Below, piece by piece: positions 34,660-43,942 of a stretch of 64,000 nucleotides of DNA. The stretch covers positions 1 through 64,000 of the forward strand of contig JAUNPJ010000005.1 in NCBI GenBank assembly GCA_030536755.1. The letters run 5' to 3'. A model generated the notes under the pieces. That model was not told where the DNA came from. It did not search any database and saw nothing but the letters and a program-made list of their open reading frames with translations. The translations under genes and the position numbers were made by a program. The DNA comes from Eubacteriales bacterium. GTDB lineage: Bacteria > Bacillota > Clostridia > Lachnospirales > Lachnospiraceae. Position 1 is the stretch's first letter. Each line of letters starts with the position of its first letter.

Positions 34660-37284
34660 TTAGCCTTCGTAATATGCTTTCAGATAAATTTCTTTCATCT
34701 CAGACATAAGTGGATATCTCGGGTTAGCTCCTGTACACTGATCGTTGAAGGCATTCTCTACCATCTCGTCTAATGTAGCCATGAAGTCTTCCTCTTTGAT
34801 TCCATATTCTTTAATAGTTCTCTTAATACCAACTTTTGCTTTCAGATCAGCGATTGCTTTGATGAGGTTCTCGAATGTCTCATCATCATCTTTACCTGTA
34901 ATACCGCAGAATCTTGCCATCTCACAATATCTCTCTTTTGCATGTGGATATGGATACTGAGAGAATGTTCCCATTTTCACTGGAGCAGGATCAGCGTTAT
35001 AGCGCATTACAAGCTCGATCAGCAATGCATTTGCAACACCGTGTGGCAGGTGGTGATATGCACCCAGTTTGTGTGCCATAGAGTGGCAGATACCCAGGAA
35101 TGCGTTTGCGAATGCCATACCAGCCATCGTAGAAGCGTTTGCCATCTTCTCACGTGCGATTGGGTCACCAGCGCCTTTGTCATATGCTGCCGGCAGATAA
35201 TCAAAGATATTCTTAGCAGCTTTCAGTGCAAGACCATCTGTGAAATCAGTAGCCATGATGGATGCATAAGCCTCCAGAGCATGTGTCAGCGCATCGATAC
35301 CGGAAGCACTTGTCAGACCCTTCGGCTGATTCATCATAAAGTCAGCATCGATAATTGCCATATTTGGAAGCAGCTCATAGTCTGCGATTGGCCATTTTGT
35401 GCCTGTATCTGCATCAGTAATGATTGCAAATGGAGTAACCTCAGAACCTGTACCGGAAGAAGTCGGGATTGCTACGAACATAGCTTTCTCGCCCATTTTC
35501 GGGAATACATAAACTCTCTTACGGATATCCATGAAGTCCATAGCCAGGTCTTCAAATGCGCATTCCGGATGCTCATACATTAACCACATAATCTTACCAG
35601 CATCCATAGAAGAACCACCACCAAGAGCGATGATTACGTCTGGCTCAAACGCTTTCAGCTGTTCAAGACCTTTTCTTGCAATCTGCAGAGTTGGGTCTGG
35701 AGCAACTTCATAGAAGCATGTATGGGTAATGCCCATATTGTCAAGCAGATCTGTGATCTTCTTTGCATATCCACTTGTGTAAAGGAATCCATCTGTAACG
35801 ATGAATGCTTTTTTCTTATTGTAATATGTTTTCAACTCGTCAAGAGCTACTGGCAGACAGCCTTTCTTGAAGTATACTTTCTGAGGAGTTCTGAACCACA
35901 GCATATTTTCTCTCCTTTCTGCTACAGTCTTGACATTCATCAGGTGTTTCACGTTAACGTTCTCTGATACAGAGTTTCCGCCGTAAGAACCACAGCCAAG
36001 TGTAAGAGATGGAGCAAGTTTGAAGTTGTAAAGATCTCCAATACCACCCTGAGAAGATGGGGTGTTAACAAGAATACGGCAGGTCTTCATGCGATCTGCA
36101 AATTTTGCAAGTTTTTCAGCCTCTGTCGGATGTACATATAAGGATGCTGTATGGCCATATCCGCCGTCTTTAACCAGCTGATCAGCCATATCAAGTGCTG
36201 TATCATAATCTTTTGCTTTGTAAAGAGCAAGTACAGGAGAAAGTTTCTCATGTGCAAATGGCTCTGCAACATCAACAGAAGAAACTTCACCGATCAGGAT
36301 CTTGGTATCTGCCGGTACTGTAAATCCAGCCAGCTCTGCGATGGTAGCAGCTTTCTGACCAACAATCTTCGGATTAACCGTTCCTGCTGGTGTCAGGATA
36401 ATCTGACGCATCTTATCTAACTCTGTCTTGTTCAGGATATGACATCCACGTTTGATAAATTCTGCACGAACTTTATCATAGATATCTGCAACTGCTGTTA
36501 CAGACTGCTCAGAAGCACAGATCATACCATTATCAAATGTTTTGGAATGAATAACAGAATATACAGCTGTCTGAATATCACAAGTGCTGTCCATGATAAC
36601 AGGTGTGTTACCAGGTCCTACACCAACTGCCGGTTTTCCGGAAGAGTAAGCAGCCTTAACCATTCCAGGACCACCTGTTGCAAGGATAACGTCCGCAGCT
36701 TTCATAACCATACCAGATAATTCAATGGTAGGCTCTTCGATACATCCGATGATTCCTTCCGGTGCACCAGCTTTTACAGCTGCCTCATAAACGATTCTTG
36801 CAGCTTCTGCTGTACATTTCTTTGCACGTGGATGAGGGCTGATCAGGATGGCATTTCTTGTCTTCAGACAGATCAGAGTTTTGAAAATAGCAGTCGATGT
36901 CGGGTTTGTTGTCGGAATGATTGCTCCAACAAGACCAACCGGCTCTGCAATCTTCTTAATACCAAAAGAAGTATCTTCTTCGATCACGCCACAGGTCTTC
37001 ACGTTCTTATATGCATTATACATATACTCTGCAGCATAATGATTCTTGATAATCTTGTCCTCTACAACACCCATGCCTGTCTCTTCACAAGCCATCTGTG
37101 CCAGAGGAATACGCTGTTTATTTGCAGCCATTGCAGCTTCGAAGAAAATTTTGTCAACCTGCTCCTGTGTATAGGTTGCAAAAACTTTCTGTGCCTCTTT
37201 CATGGCAGCAATCCGTTTTTCGAGTTTTTCCGCATCACTCATAGTCTCCGGTGCCTGAGTTACTTCTTCTTTTTTTGTTGCCAT
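34660..37284 (-). CDS. adhE: Bifunctional acetaldehyde-CoA / alcohol dehydrogenase
   Basis: 874 residues, full length. The N-terminal aldehyde dehydrogenase half (about 1-440) has the catalytic Cys in GMICASEQSV near 256. The C-terminal iron alcohol dehydrogenase half (about 455-874) has the NAD motif GGGSSMDAGK and Fe-binding HSMAHKLGAYHHLPHG. It reduces acetyl-CoA to ethanol with two NADH. Such proteins form filaments (spirosomes). The 350-bp upstream region holds two Rex-like sites and a leader hairpin, fitting control by the NADH/NAD ratio. Confidence 0.97.
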   Translation of the reverse strand: MATKKEEVTQAPETMSDAEKLEKRIAAMKEAQKVFATYTQEQVDKIFFEAAMAANKQRIPLAQMACEETGMGVVEDKIIKNHYAAEYMYNAYKNVKTCGVIEEDTSFGIKKIAEPVGLVGAIIPTTNPTSTAIFKTLICLKTRNAILISPHPRAKKCTAEAARIVYEAAVKAGAPEGIIGCIEEPTIELSGMVMKAADVILATGGPGMVKAAYSSGKPAVGVGPGNTPVIMDSTCDIQTAVYSVIHSKTFDNGMICASEQSVTAVADIYDKVRAEFIKRGCHILNKTELDKMRQIILTPAGTVNPKIVGQKAATIAELAGFTVPADTKILIGEVSSVDVAEPFAHEKLSPVLALYKAKDYDTALDMADQLVKDGGYGHTASLYVHPTEAEKLAKFADRMKTCRILVNTPSSQGGIGDLYNFKLAPSLTLGCGSYGGNSVSENVNVKHLMNVKTVAERRENMLWFRTPQKVYFKKGCLPVALDELKTYYNKKKAFIVTDGFLYTSGYAKKITDLLDNMGITHTCFYEVAPDPTLQIARKGLEQLKAFEPDVIIALGGGSSMDAGKIMWLMYEHPECAFEDLAMDFMDIRKRVYVFPKMGEKAMFVAIPTSSGTGSEVTPFAIITDADTGTKWPIADYELLPNMAIIDADFMMNQPKGLTSASGIDALTHALEAYASIMATDFTDGLALKAAKNIFDYLPAAYDKGAGDPIAREKMANASTMAGMAFANAFLGICHSMAHKLGAYHHLPHGVANALLIELVMRYNADPAPVKMGTFSQYPYPHAKERYCEMARFCGITGKDDDETFENLIKAIADLKAKVGIKRTIKEYGIKEEDFMATLDEMVENAFNDQCTGANPRYPLMSEMKEIYLKAYYEG

Positions 37285-37309
37285 AAATGTCCTCCTTAAA
37301 ATTTTATAC

Positions 37310-37332
37310 TTTTATGCATCGCCTGCATAAAA
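37310..37332 (-). promoter_or_regulatory. Inverted repeat in the adhE leader
   Basis: Perfect 9-bp repeat TTTTATGCA-N5-TGCATAAAA, about 20 bp before the ribosome site and downstream of the likely promoter (TAGAAT near 37417). It can form an RNA hairpin or a protein site. Role unknown. Confidence 0.5.
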
Positions 37333-37496
37333 TTAAATGTAACACGTAAGTACAGATCAGAACATTCTATGTAAAAACGCCCACAATACATTTTTCTTCT
37401 CTGCACTCCCTTTAATGGTATTCTATCACATCTCCACAAAAATTGAAAGGTTTTTTTTGATTTTTTTGTTAATTTTCTGAATAATAAGTAACAATC

Positions 37497-37548
37497 TTGT
37501 TAAGTTTTTACCAAATTTTCATAATGATTTTTGTTAACTTTTTATCAT
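37497..37548 (-). promoter_or_regulatory. Two Rex-like operators upstream of adhE
   Basis: The clostridial Rex site is TTGTTAA-N4-TTAACAA. Site one, 37497-37514, matches 13 of 14 defined bases (TTGTTAAGTTTTTACCAA). Site two, 37531-37548, matches 12 of 14 (TTGTTAACTTTTTATCAT). Their centres are 34 bp apart, about three helical turns. Rex is the NADH-sensing repressor of adhE in other clostridia. The rest of 37285-37636 is AT-rich and without a gene. Confidence 0.7.
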
Positions 37549-37582
37549 ATTTGTATATTTTTTATGTTCCGCTCAGGCAATA

Positions 37583-37634
37583 TAAAAGCAGTGTTACACT
37601 TACATTGCAAACCATAAATGTAATACTGCTTTTC
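37583..37634 (-). terminator. Intrinsic terminator after the ABC-F gene
   Basis: A stem of about 19 bp (AAAAGCAGTGTTACACTTA against its near-complement at 37615-37633) with T-tails on both strands. Confidence 0.75.
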
Positions 37635-37636
37635 CT

Positions 37637-39421
37637 CTACTGCTGCTGAATTTTTTCATTCAATTCATTCAAATATTCCCAGCGTTCCAGTTTTTCTTCA
37701 AGACTGCGTTCCAGTTCTTCTTTCTCCTGCGTCAACTGATTCAGCTTTACAAAATCCGAAACATTCAGTCCAATCAGACGCTCTTTATCAGCGATCGCAT
37801 GTTCCAGCCTTTCAATATCTTCATCAATTGTCTCAAACTCTTTCTGCTCTTTATAAGAAAATTTCAATTTCTTAGTCTTTACTTTTTCTGTCTTCTCTTT
37901 TTCGGACTTTTCTTCCGCGCTTTTGTTTTTCCTCATTGGTTCCGGCCTTGCCAGAAGATAATCCGAATGATTTCCCTCATATTGACATATCCGGCCATTT
38001 TCAAAAGCAAAAATTCTCTGGACTATTCGATCCAGGAAATAGCGGTCATGCGATACCGTGATTACAATCCCATCAAACGCATCCAGATAATCTTCCAGAA
38101 TGGTCAAAGTCTGAATATCCAGATCATTCGTCGGCTCATCCAGAATCAGCACATTCGGCTGACTCATCAGAATGCGAAGCAAATAAAGCCTTCGCTTCTC
38201 TCCGCCCGACAGTCTGCTGATCTGCGTCCACTGCATCGTTCCGTCAAAGAGGAACTGCTCCATGACCTGAGAGGCAGTAATTGTTCCATTCACCGTATGA
38301 ACATATTCCCCTACTTCTTTTACATATTCAATCGCCTTCAAGGATTCGTCCATATATTCATTTTCCTGCGAAAAATATCCGATTTTAATGGTATCCCCAA
38401 TCTCGACTGTCCCATGATCCGGCTGAAGATTTCCGGTAATAATTTTAACCAGTGTACTTTTCCCGCATCCATTTGGTCCAATAATACCAATTCTGTCATT
38501 TTTCAGAAAAACATAAGTAAAATCATCAAACAGCCATGTTCCTCCGTACACCTTTCCAACGCCGCCTACTTCAATCGTCTTTTTACCCAGGCGCGATGCA
38601 ATCGAAGACATCTGCACCTGAACTTCTTTTTCAGGAGCTTTCTGTTCCTGCATCCGTTCAATCCGTTCAATATGCGCTTTCTGTTTCGTTGAACGGGCAC
38701 GTGCTCCCCTGTGCAGCCACTCCAGCTCTGTACGTAAAATGCTCTGACGTTTTCTCTCAGAAGCAATTTCCATATTCTGACGTTCCGCTTTCAGGCGCAC
38801 AAACTCCGAATAGCTGCCAGGATAACTGTAAAGTTTCCCTTTATCCACTTCCACAATTCTTGTCACCACGCGGTCCAGAAAATAACGGTCATGCGTAACC
38901 AAAAGAACCGCGCCCCGGAATCTGAGCAGATACTCCTCCAGCCACTGAGACATTTCGTCATCCAAATGGTTGGTCGGCTCATCAAGGATCAGGATTTCCA
39001 CCGGAGCCAGAATTGCATTTGCCAAAGCCACCCGTTTTTTCTGTCCGCCCGACAATTCTTCTACTTTCTGATCATAATCGGTCAGATCAAGTTCCTGCAG
39101 AATTGTCTTTGCTTCACTCTCAATGGACCATTGATTGATATCATTGATGTTTTTCTGAAGAACCGCTTCCAGAACAGTCATATTCTTTTCAAACACAGGT
39201 GTCTGAGGCAAATAGCGGATATGAACTTTATTTCCTTTTATAATTTCGCCCTGATCAGCCTCCTCTGCACCTGCAATAATCTTCAAAAGAGTGCTTTTCC
39301 CCATTCCATTCGTTCCGATCACGCCCACCTTTTCTCCTTGGTGGATACTGAAATTCACATCATCCAAAAGAACTCTCTCACTATACGCTTTTACTATATG
39401 TTCCGCTGTTAATAAATTCAT
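37637..39421 (-). CDS. ABC-F family ATPase (Uup-like)
   Basis: 594 residues, no membrane segments. Two ATPase cassettes: Walker A GTNGMGKST (38-46) and GPNGCGKST, signatures LSGGQKKR and LSGGEKRR, Walker B LILDEPTNHLDD and LILDEPTNDLDI. Between them is the P-site interaction linker (HRGARARSTKQKAHIERIE). The C-terminal 80 residues are a Lys/Glu-rich coiled coil, as in Uup. ABC-F proteins act on the ribosome; Uup types are linked to ribosome rescue or DNA repair phenotypes. An antibiotic-resistance role is possible but nothing here favours it. Confidence 0.9.
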   Translation of the reverse strand: MNLLTAEHIVKAYSERVLLDDVNFSIHQGEKVGVIGTNGMGKSTLLKIIAGAEEADQGEIIKGNKVHIRYLPQTPVFEKNMTVLEAVLQKNINDINQWSIESEAKTILQELDLTDYDQKVEELSGGQKKRVALANAILAPVEILILDEPTNHLDDEMSQWLEEYLLRFRGAVLLVTHDRYFLDRVVTRIVEVDKGKLYSYPGSYSEFVRLKAERQNMEIASERKRQSILRTELEWLHRGARARSTKQKAHIERIERMQEQKAPEKEVQVQMSSIASRLGKKTIEVGGVGKVYGGTWLFDDFTYVFLKNDRIGIIGPNGCGKSTLVKIITGNLQPDHGTVEIGDTIKIGYFSQENEYMDESLKAIEYVKEVGEYVHTVNGTITASQVMEQFLFDGTMQWTQISRLSGGEKRRLYLLRILMSQPNVLILDEPTNDLDIQTLTILEDYLDAFDGIVITVSHDRYFLDRIVQRIFAFENGRICQYEGNHSDYLLARPEPMRKNKSAEEKSEKEKTEKVKTKKLKFSYKEQKEFETIDEDIERLEHAIADKERLIGLNVSDFVKLNQLTQEKEELERSLEEKLERWEYLNELNEKIQQQ

Positions 39422-39489
39422 ATTTTTACTCCGTAATTTCTATAATAAGATATTGTCAGCTCACTTATACCCGACAATATATCAGTATA

Positions 39490-40497
39490 TCAATTAGCCC
39501 GGAAAAATTCTACTGTCTTGTTGATTTTCTTCATCAAGTCATCAAATGCCTGTGGTGTGAGAGACTGCGGACCATCGCACAGCGCCTTGGACGGATTGTT
39601 ATGCACTTCAATCATCAGTCCATCCGCGCCTACCGCAATAGCAGCCATAGAAAGCGGCTCTACCATATGGCGAATCCCTGCCGCGTGACTTGGGTCTACA
39701 ATAATCGGAAGGTGTGTTTTCTTGCGCAGCATCGGAATTGCAGAAATATCCAGGGTATTTCTGGTGGAAGTTTCAAAAGTACGGATTCCACGCTCACAGA
39801 GAATGACATTCTCATTTCCTCCTGCCATAATGTACTCAGCACTCATCAGCAGTTCATCCAGTGTATTGGCAAGTCCTCTCTTCAGGAGAATTGGTTTGTC
39901 CACTTTTCCCAGCACTTTCAGCAATTCAAAATTCTGCATATTTCTGGCACCAACCTGAATCACGTCCACATCTTCAAACAAATCCAGATGCGCAGCACTC
40001 ATGATTTCCGTCACTACCGGAAGTCCAGTTGCTTTCTTTGCTTCCAGCAGCAGCTTCAGGCCATCCCCGTGAAGTCCCTGGAAGGAGTATGGAGAAGTTC
40101 TCGGTTTAAATGCACCGCCTCTTAAAAATCCTGCTCCGGAAGCGCAGACATCTTTTGCCACCTGCGTAATCTGTTCCTCAGATTCAATCGAACACGGACC
40201 TGCAATCACCTGGAAATTTCCTCCACCGATTTTTCTTCCGCACACATCCACAACCGTGTCCTGCGGATGCACATTTCGATTAGCCAGTTTATATGGCTCA
40301 CGAATTCTTCGAACTGCCTCTACCGCTTCATAAGTCAACAGCTCATCCTCCGTTAAAGAAGACGTATCTCCTACCAGACCAAGAATTGTCGTAGTAGTTC
40401 CCTGAGATTCATGAATGTCAAACCCTTTTTGTCTCAATTCATTTTTCAGTTCCTCAATGCTTTTTTTTGTCGCTCCCTGTTTTACGATTACGATCAT
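39490..40497 (-). CDS. aroF: 3-deoxy-7-phosphoheptulonate (DAHP) synthase
   Basis: 335 residues. N-terminal ferredoxin-like regulatory domain (about 1-70), as in Thermotoga DAHP synthase, where it confers Phe/Tyr feedback. The catalytic barrel has VIAGPCSIES, GGAFKPRTSPYSFQG, QVGARNMQNFELL, LLKRGL and DPSHAAG. It condenses PEP and erythrose-4-phosphate, the first step of aromatic synthesis. A dedicated promoter, an aromatic-rich leader peptide and a terminator precede it, indicating attenuation control. The gene symbol may vary (aroF/aroG). Confidence 0.95.
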   Translation of the reverse strand: MIVIVKQGATKKSIEELKNELRQKGFDIHESQGTTTTILGLVGDTSSLTEDELLTYEAVEAVRRIREPYKLANRNVHPQDTVVDVCGRKIGGGNFQVIAGPCSIESEEQITQVAKDVCASGAGFLRGGAFKPRTSPYSFQGLHGDGLKLLLEAKKATGLPVVTEIMSAAHLDLFEDVDVIQVGARNMQNFELLKVLGKVDKPILLKRGLANTLDELLMSAEYIMAGGNENVILCERGIRTFETSTRNTLDISAIPMLRKKTHLPIIVDPSHAAGIRHMVEPLSMAAIAVGADGLMIEVHNNPSKALCDGPQSLTPQAFDDLMKKINKTVEFFRAN

Positions 40498-40576
40498 GTT
40501 TCATTCTCCTTTGCATTTATTTTTCATTGCTTTTACTTCAAAATACTTCTTCGCTTTTATGCGATAAATTCACACA

Positions 40577-40610
40577 CAAAAAGCCGATGTCTGCTATGCA
40601 AACATCGGCT
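40577..40610 (-). terminator. Attenuator terminator upstream of DAHP synthase
   Basis: AGCCGATGT (40610 to 40602) pairs perfectly with ACATCGGCT (40590 to 40582) around an 11-base loop, then TTTTTG. It lies 80 bp before the aroF start and 36 bp after the leader peptide stop. The loop holds CATAGCAG (40598 to 40591), able to pair with the leader peptide region instead. Confidence 0.88.
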
Positions 40611-40645
40611 CAAAATCACATAAAAAACAGATAACTTATCTTTTC

Positions 40646-40759
40646 CTAAAGACTGCATTTGAGACGTTTTGACATAGCAAAATAGCCGGCACTAAAATAA
40701 TAGCCCCAGAAATAATAAAAAGAATATGCAAATGTATTTCTTTTTCTATTCGCCAACAT
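40646..40759 (-). CDS. Aromatic-rich leader peptide of the DAHP synthase attenuator
   Basis: 37 codons, ATG at 40759 behind AAGGGAGA at eight bases, stop TAG at 40646. Codons 10-27 read FAYSFYYFWGYYFSAGYF: five Phe, six Tyr and one Trp among 18. The gene lies between a consensus promoter and an intrinsic terminator, ahead of DAHP synthase. TTTGCATA at codons 10-12 can pair with TATGTCAAA at codons 28-31 (eight pairs, one bulge); TTGCTATG at codons 27-29 can pair instead with CATAGCAG in the terminator loop. This is the layout of ribosome-mediated attenuation, sensing charged tRNA-Tyr/Phe. A longer in-frame open frame from 40891 overlaps the FAH gene and is not the real start. Confidence 0.88.
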   Translation of the reverse strand: MLANRKRNTFAYSFYYFWGYYFSAGYFAMSKRLKCSL

Positions 40760-40793
40760 ACAAAATATCTCCCTTTCGTCTAAATTAATTTCA

Positions 40794-40821
40794 ATTATAA
40801 TAAATATTTTAGATTTGTCAA
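40794..40821 (-). promoter_or_regulatory. Sigma-A promoter of the DAHP synthase attenuator unit
   Basis: TTGACA (40816-40821), 16 bp and TATAAT (40794-40799): both boxes consensus. Transcription should start near 40787, 28 bases before the leader peptide ATG. Confidence 0.88.
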
Positions 40822-40847
40822 CAACTTCTCTCAAATTTACGAATATT

Positions 40848-41732
40848 TTAACGCACTGTATTTGAAATTTTGCCAATTTTTTCAATTTCACATTCTACAA
40901 CATCCCCTGGTTTCAGAAACTTCGGCGGTTCAAATCCCATCCCAACACCGGCAGGCGTACCCATAGAAATAATTGTTCCCGCCTGCAGCGTCATACCTCT
41001 GCTCAGTTCTTCAATCACATATGGAATATCAAAAATCAGCAGATTCGTATTGCTGTCCTGGCGAAGCTCTCCATTTACTTTCGATGTAATTTTCAGAGAA
41101 GGATTTTCGCCAACCTCATCTCTCGTGATGATCCACGGTCCCATCGGGCAAAACCCGTCCAGACTCTTTCCAAAATACCACTGCTTATGTCTTGTCTGCA
41201 CCTCACGGGCACTGACATCATTAAGAACCGTATAACCGAACACGTACTCCCACGCTTGTTCCTTTTTTACATTTTTCGCATCTTTTCCAATGACAACAGC
41301 CAGTTCAACTTCATAGTCCAATCGTTCCAGCATATCGCTGTGGCTCTCAATAAAACCTCCATCTGCCACGGCCAGATTGACACGTTTGGAAAAATATACC
41401 GGATATTCTCGATTGCGCTCAAACGCCTCTTTTTTATATCTGGCAGACTCCTCCGCATGGGCCATGTAGTTAATCCCAAGGCAGATGACATCCTGGGAAG
41501 GTCTTGGAATCGGCGCACATTTTGTAACTTTTTCATAAGGAATGCCCTGTCCTTTTACCATATCGCATAAACTTGCCAGAGCACGAACATCTGCCTCACT
41601 CATTTCTTTCACAGCCTCTTCCACAGTTTTAAATGGCTGCTGAAGTTTTTCAAAAGAATACACTTCATTTCCATCTTTTGACAGCACGCCCGCAAATTCT
41701 CTTCCATTATCAATAAATGTTACTAATTTCAT
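40848..41732 (-). CDS. Fumarylacetoacetate hydrolase-family protein
   Basis: 294 residues from the ATG at 41732, behind AGGAGG; upstream in-frame codons lie in a terminator. Signature sequences: CLGINYMAHAEES near 100, YFSKRVNLA, DYEVELAVVIGKDAKNV (metal-binding Glu residues) and SLDGFCPMGPWI, SMGTPAGVG near the end. The FAH superfamily includes acylpyruvate hydrolases, 2-hydroxyhepta-diene-dioate isomerases and oxaloacetate tautomerase-like proteins. The substrate is not determinable. It lies between rny and the DAHP unit and is not obviously part of a pathway here. Confidence 0.85.
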   Translation of the reverse strand: MKLVTFIDNGREFAGVLSKDGNEVYSFEKLQQPFKTVEEAVKEMSEADVRALASLCDMVKGQGIPYEKVTKCAPIPRPSQDVICLGINYMAHAEESARYKKEAFERNREYPVYFSKRVNLAVADGGFIESHSDMLERLDYEVELAVVIGKDAKNVKKEQAWEYVFGYTVLNDVSAREVQTRHKQWYFGKSLDGFCPMGPWIITRDEVGENPSLKITSKVNGELRQDSNTNLLIFDIPYVIEELSRGMTLQAGTIISMGTPAGVGMGFEPPKFLKPGDVVECEIEKIGKISNTVR

Positions 41733-41753
41733 TTCTTCCTCCTGATTTTCCCT

Positions 41754-41786
41754 AAAAAAATAGTGCACGATCCTAGAATCGCGCAC
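41754..41786 (-). terminator. Intrinsic terminator after rny
   Basis: GTGC-CGAT/ATCG-GCAC stem (41763-41786) followed on the minus strand by TATTTTTTT. Confidence 0.75.
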
Positions 41787-41821
41787 CATCTTCTCATATC
41801 TTCACAAGAACTTTTAAAATC

Positions 41822-43381
41822 CTATTTTGCATAATCCACAACTCGGTTTTCACGTATTACATTGACTTTAATCTGGCCCGGATATTTCAGTTCAGCCTCA
41901 ATCTGTTTTGAAATATCTCTTGCCAGAAATACCATATCTGCATCTGAAATATGTTCCGGCATAACCATAACACGTATTTCTCTACCCGCCTGAATAGCAA
42001 AAGATTTGTCGACACCTTTGAATTGATTTGCAATGTCTTCCAATTGTTTTAATCTGTTGGTATAAATCTCCAGAGTTTCTCTTCTTGCACCTGGTCTGGC
42101 CGCTGAAATTGCATCCGCAGCCTGCACAATACAGGCAATCAAAGATTCCGGTTCCACATCACCATGATGGGCAGCTACCGCATTTACTACGATGGCTGAT
42201 TCTTTATATTTCTTGCACAAATCCACACCAATCTGAATATGAGACCCTTCCACTTCATGGTCAATGGATTTGCCAATATCGTGCAGAAGCCCTGCACGCT
42301 TTGCGATCCGAACATCTGCTCCGATTTCTCCAGCCAGAAGTCCGGCCAGCTGAGCAACTTCAATGGAATGCTTCAGTGCATTCTGTCCATAACTGGAACG
42401 GAACTTCATACGACCAAGCAAGCGAATCAGTTCCGGATGAATTCCATGTACGCCCACATCGACAGCTGCAGACTCACCTTCTTCCCGAATCTGAGTCTCC
42501 ACTTCTTTCTGAGCCTTTTCCACCATCTCCTCAATTCTTGCCGGGTGAATACGACCATCTACGATCAGCTTTTCCAATGCGATTCTCGCCACTTCACGAC
42601 GAATCGGGTCAAACCCTGATAATACCACCGCTTCCGGTGTATCATCAATAATCAAATCCACTCCTGTTAATGTCTCGAGTGTACGGATATTACGGCCTTC
42701 ACGACCGATAATCCTTCCTTTCATCTCATCACTTGGAAGCTGAACCACGGAGATCGTTGCTTCAGATACATGATCCACCGCACATTTCTGAATCGCAGTG
42801 ACCACATATTCTTTCGCTTTTTTGGATGCATCTTCTTTCGCTCTGCTCTCCAGTTCTTTGTAAAGCTTTGCTGCATCCAGTTTCACATCATCTTCAACAG
42901 TTTTCAACAATTGCTCTTTTGCCTGTTCGGAGGTAAGGCCTGAGATTCTCTCAAGTTCCTGTACTCCTTGTTCGTATTGTTCATCAACTTTCTTTTGTTT
43001 GTTCTGCAATTCAGTTATCTTCGCTGCATACTCAGCTTCACGCTTTTCGATGAGATCGGCTTTCTTGTCTACGGCTTCTTCCTTGGATAACACACGTTTC
43101 TCATATTTCTGAAGCTCAGATCTTCTCTCCTTCGTTTCCTTCTCCAACTCATTGCGGGTACGAAGAGATTCTTCTTTCACCTCCAGAAGCGTTTCGCGTT
43201 TTTTAGTCTCTGCTGTTTTTAATGCTTCATCTATTATTTTTCTTGCCTTTTCTTCTGCCGTTCCAACTGTCTCAGCATCTTTTTTTGCTTTGTTTTCAAC
43301 AGCAACTTTGCAAGTAATAGGGATTGCAATAAGTAGCGCGACTACCACAGCGACAACTGCACTTATAACTGCACCTGCCAC
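41822..43381 (-). CDS. rny: Ribonuclease Y
   Basis: 519 residues. The start is GTG at 43381, eight bases after AAGGAGG. One N-terminal membrane helix (about 4-24), a long charged coiled coil (about 30-200), a KH domain ([15 protein letters not shown] near 215) and an HD domain ([12 protein letters not shown] near 365, [10 protein letters not shown]). It is the membrane-anchored endonuclease that initiates mRNA decay in Firmicutes. Promoter TTGACA-17-TAGAAT lies near 43424-43459, overlapping the end of recX. Confidence 0.95.
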   Translation of the reverse strand: MAGAVISAVVAVVVALLIAIPITCKVAVENKAKKDAETVGTAEEKARKIIDEALKTAETKKRETLLEVKEESLRTRNELEKETKERRSELQKYEKRVLSKEEAVDKKADLIEKREAEYAAKITELQNKQKKVDEQYEQGVQELERISGLTSEQAKEQLLKTVEDDVKLDAAKLYKELESRAKEDASKKAKEYVVTAIQKCAVDHVSEATISVVQLPSDEMKGRIIGREGRNIRTLETLTGVDLIIDDTPEAVVLSGFDPIRREVARIALEKLIVDGRIHPARIEEMVEKAQKEVETQIREEGESAAVDVGVHGIHPELIRLLGRMKFRSSYGQNALKHSIEVAQLAGLLAGEIGADVRIAKRAGLLHDIGKSIDHEVEGSHIQIGVDLCKKYKESAIVVNAVAAHHGDVEPESLIACIVQAADAISAARPGARRETLEIYTNRLKQLEDIANQFKGVDKSFAIQAGREIRVMVMPEHISDADMVFLARDISKQIEAELKYPGQIKVNVIRENRVVDYAK

Positions 43382-43459
43382 AGGAGCACCTCCTTATTTT
43401 GTTTTCATTGTACATTCACAACAATATAATTCTAAACGTTTTTGTAAAAATTGTCAATA

Positions 43460-43942
43460 TTAATATATCAATTCAATCTTTTCTTCTTCCATGACAGCCG
43501 CTATATCTTCCCAGGAAAATCCCTTTCTCGCCAAATATCCCTGCAGTCTGCGATATTCTTTCTCTGTGAGTTCTTTTTTTCCCTGCACTTTCTTTAATAA
43601 AAGCAAACGAAGCAGCCTGCGCTCGTCAGGCTGCTCTTCCTGTGCAATCTCTTCCCATGCCTCCTGGATAACCCTTCGATCCACACCTTTGCGGTACAGA
43701 TCCTGCATCAGCTGCTGACGCGTCTTCTGATCCAGGCGATAACGAATGTAGTTCCTGGCATAGCGCTCATCATCCACATAACCATAAGATTTCACATATG
43801 CAATCGCATGTTCAATCATCTCTTCCGGATAATCACTTTGTCTAAGCTTGTCCCGCAATCCCTTTTCCGTCCGATCCATATGTTCCAGCAAATGCATGGC
43901 TCTGCGAATGATCTTCTTCTGCAGGAGTTCTGTATCACACAT
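43460..43942 (-). CDS. recX: Regulatory protein RecX
   Basis: 160 residues of helical repeats: RRAMHLLEHMDRTEKGLRDKL, then YVKSYGYVDDERYARNYI and QQLMQDLYRKGVDRRVIQEA. RecX binds RecA filaments and limits their activity. Its ATG overlaps the recA stop by one base (TAATG), so the two are translationally coupled. Confidence 0.92.
   Translation of the reverse strand: MCDTELLQKKIIRRAMHLLEHMDRTEKGLRDKLRQSDYPEEMIEHAIAYVKSYGYVDDERYARNYIRYRLDQKTRQQLMQDLYRKGVDRRVIQEAWEEIAQEEQPDERRLLRLLLLKKVQGKKELTEKEYRRLQGYLARKGFSWEDIAAVMEEEKIELIY

Noticed and set aside
39449..39480. ATATTGTC/GACAATAT hairpin after aroF
   Set aside because: Only eight AT-rich pairs and no T-run on the minus strand; too weak to call as a terminator.
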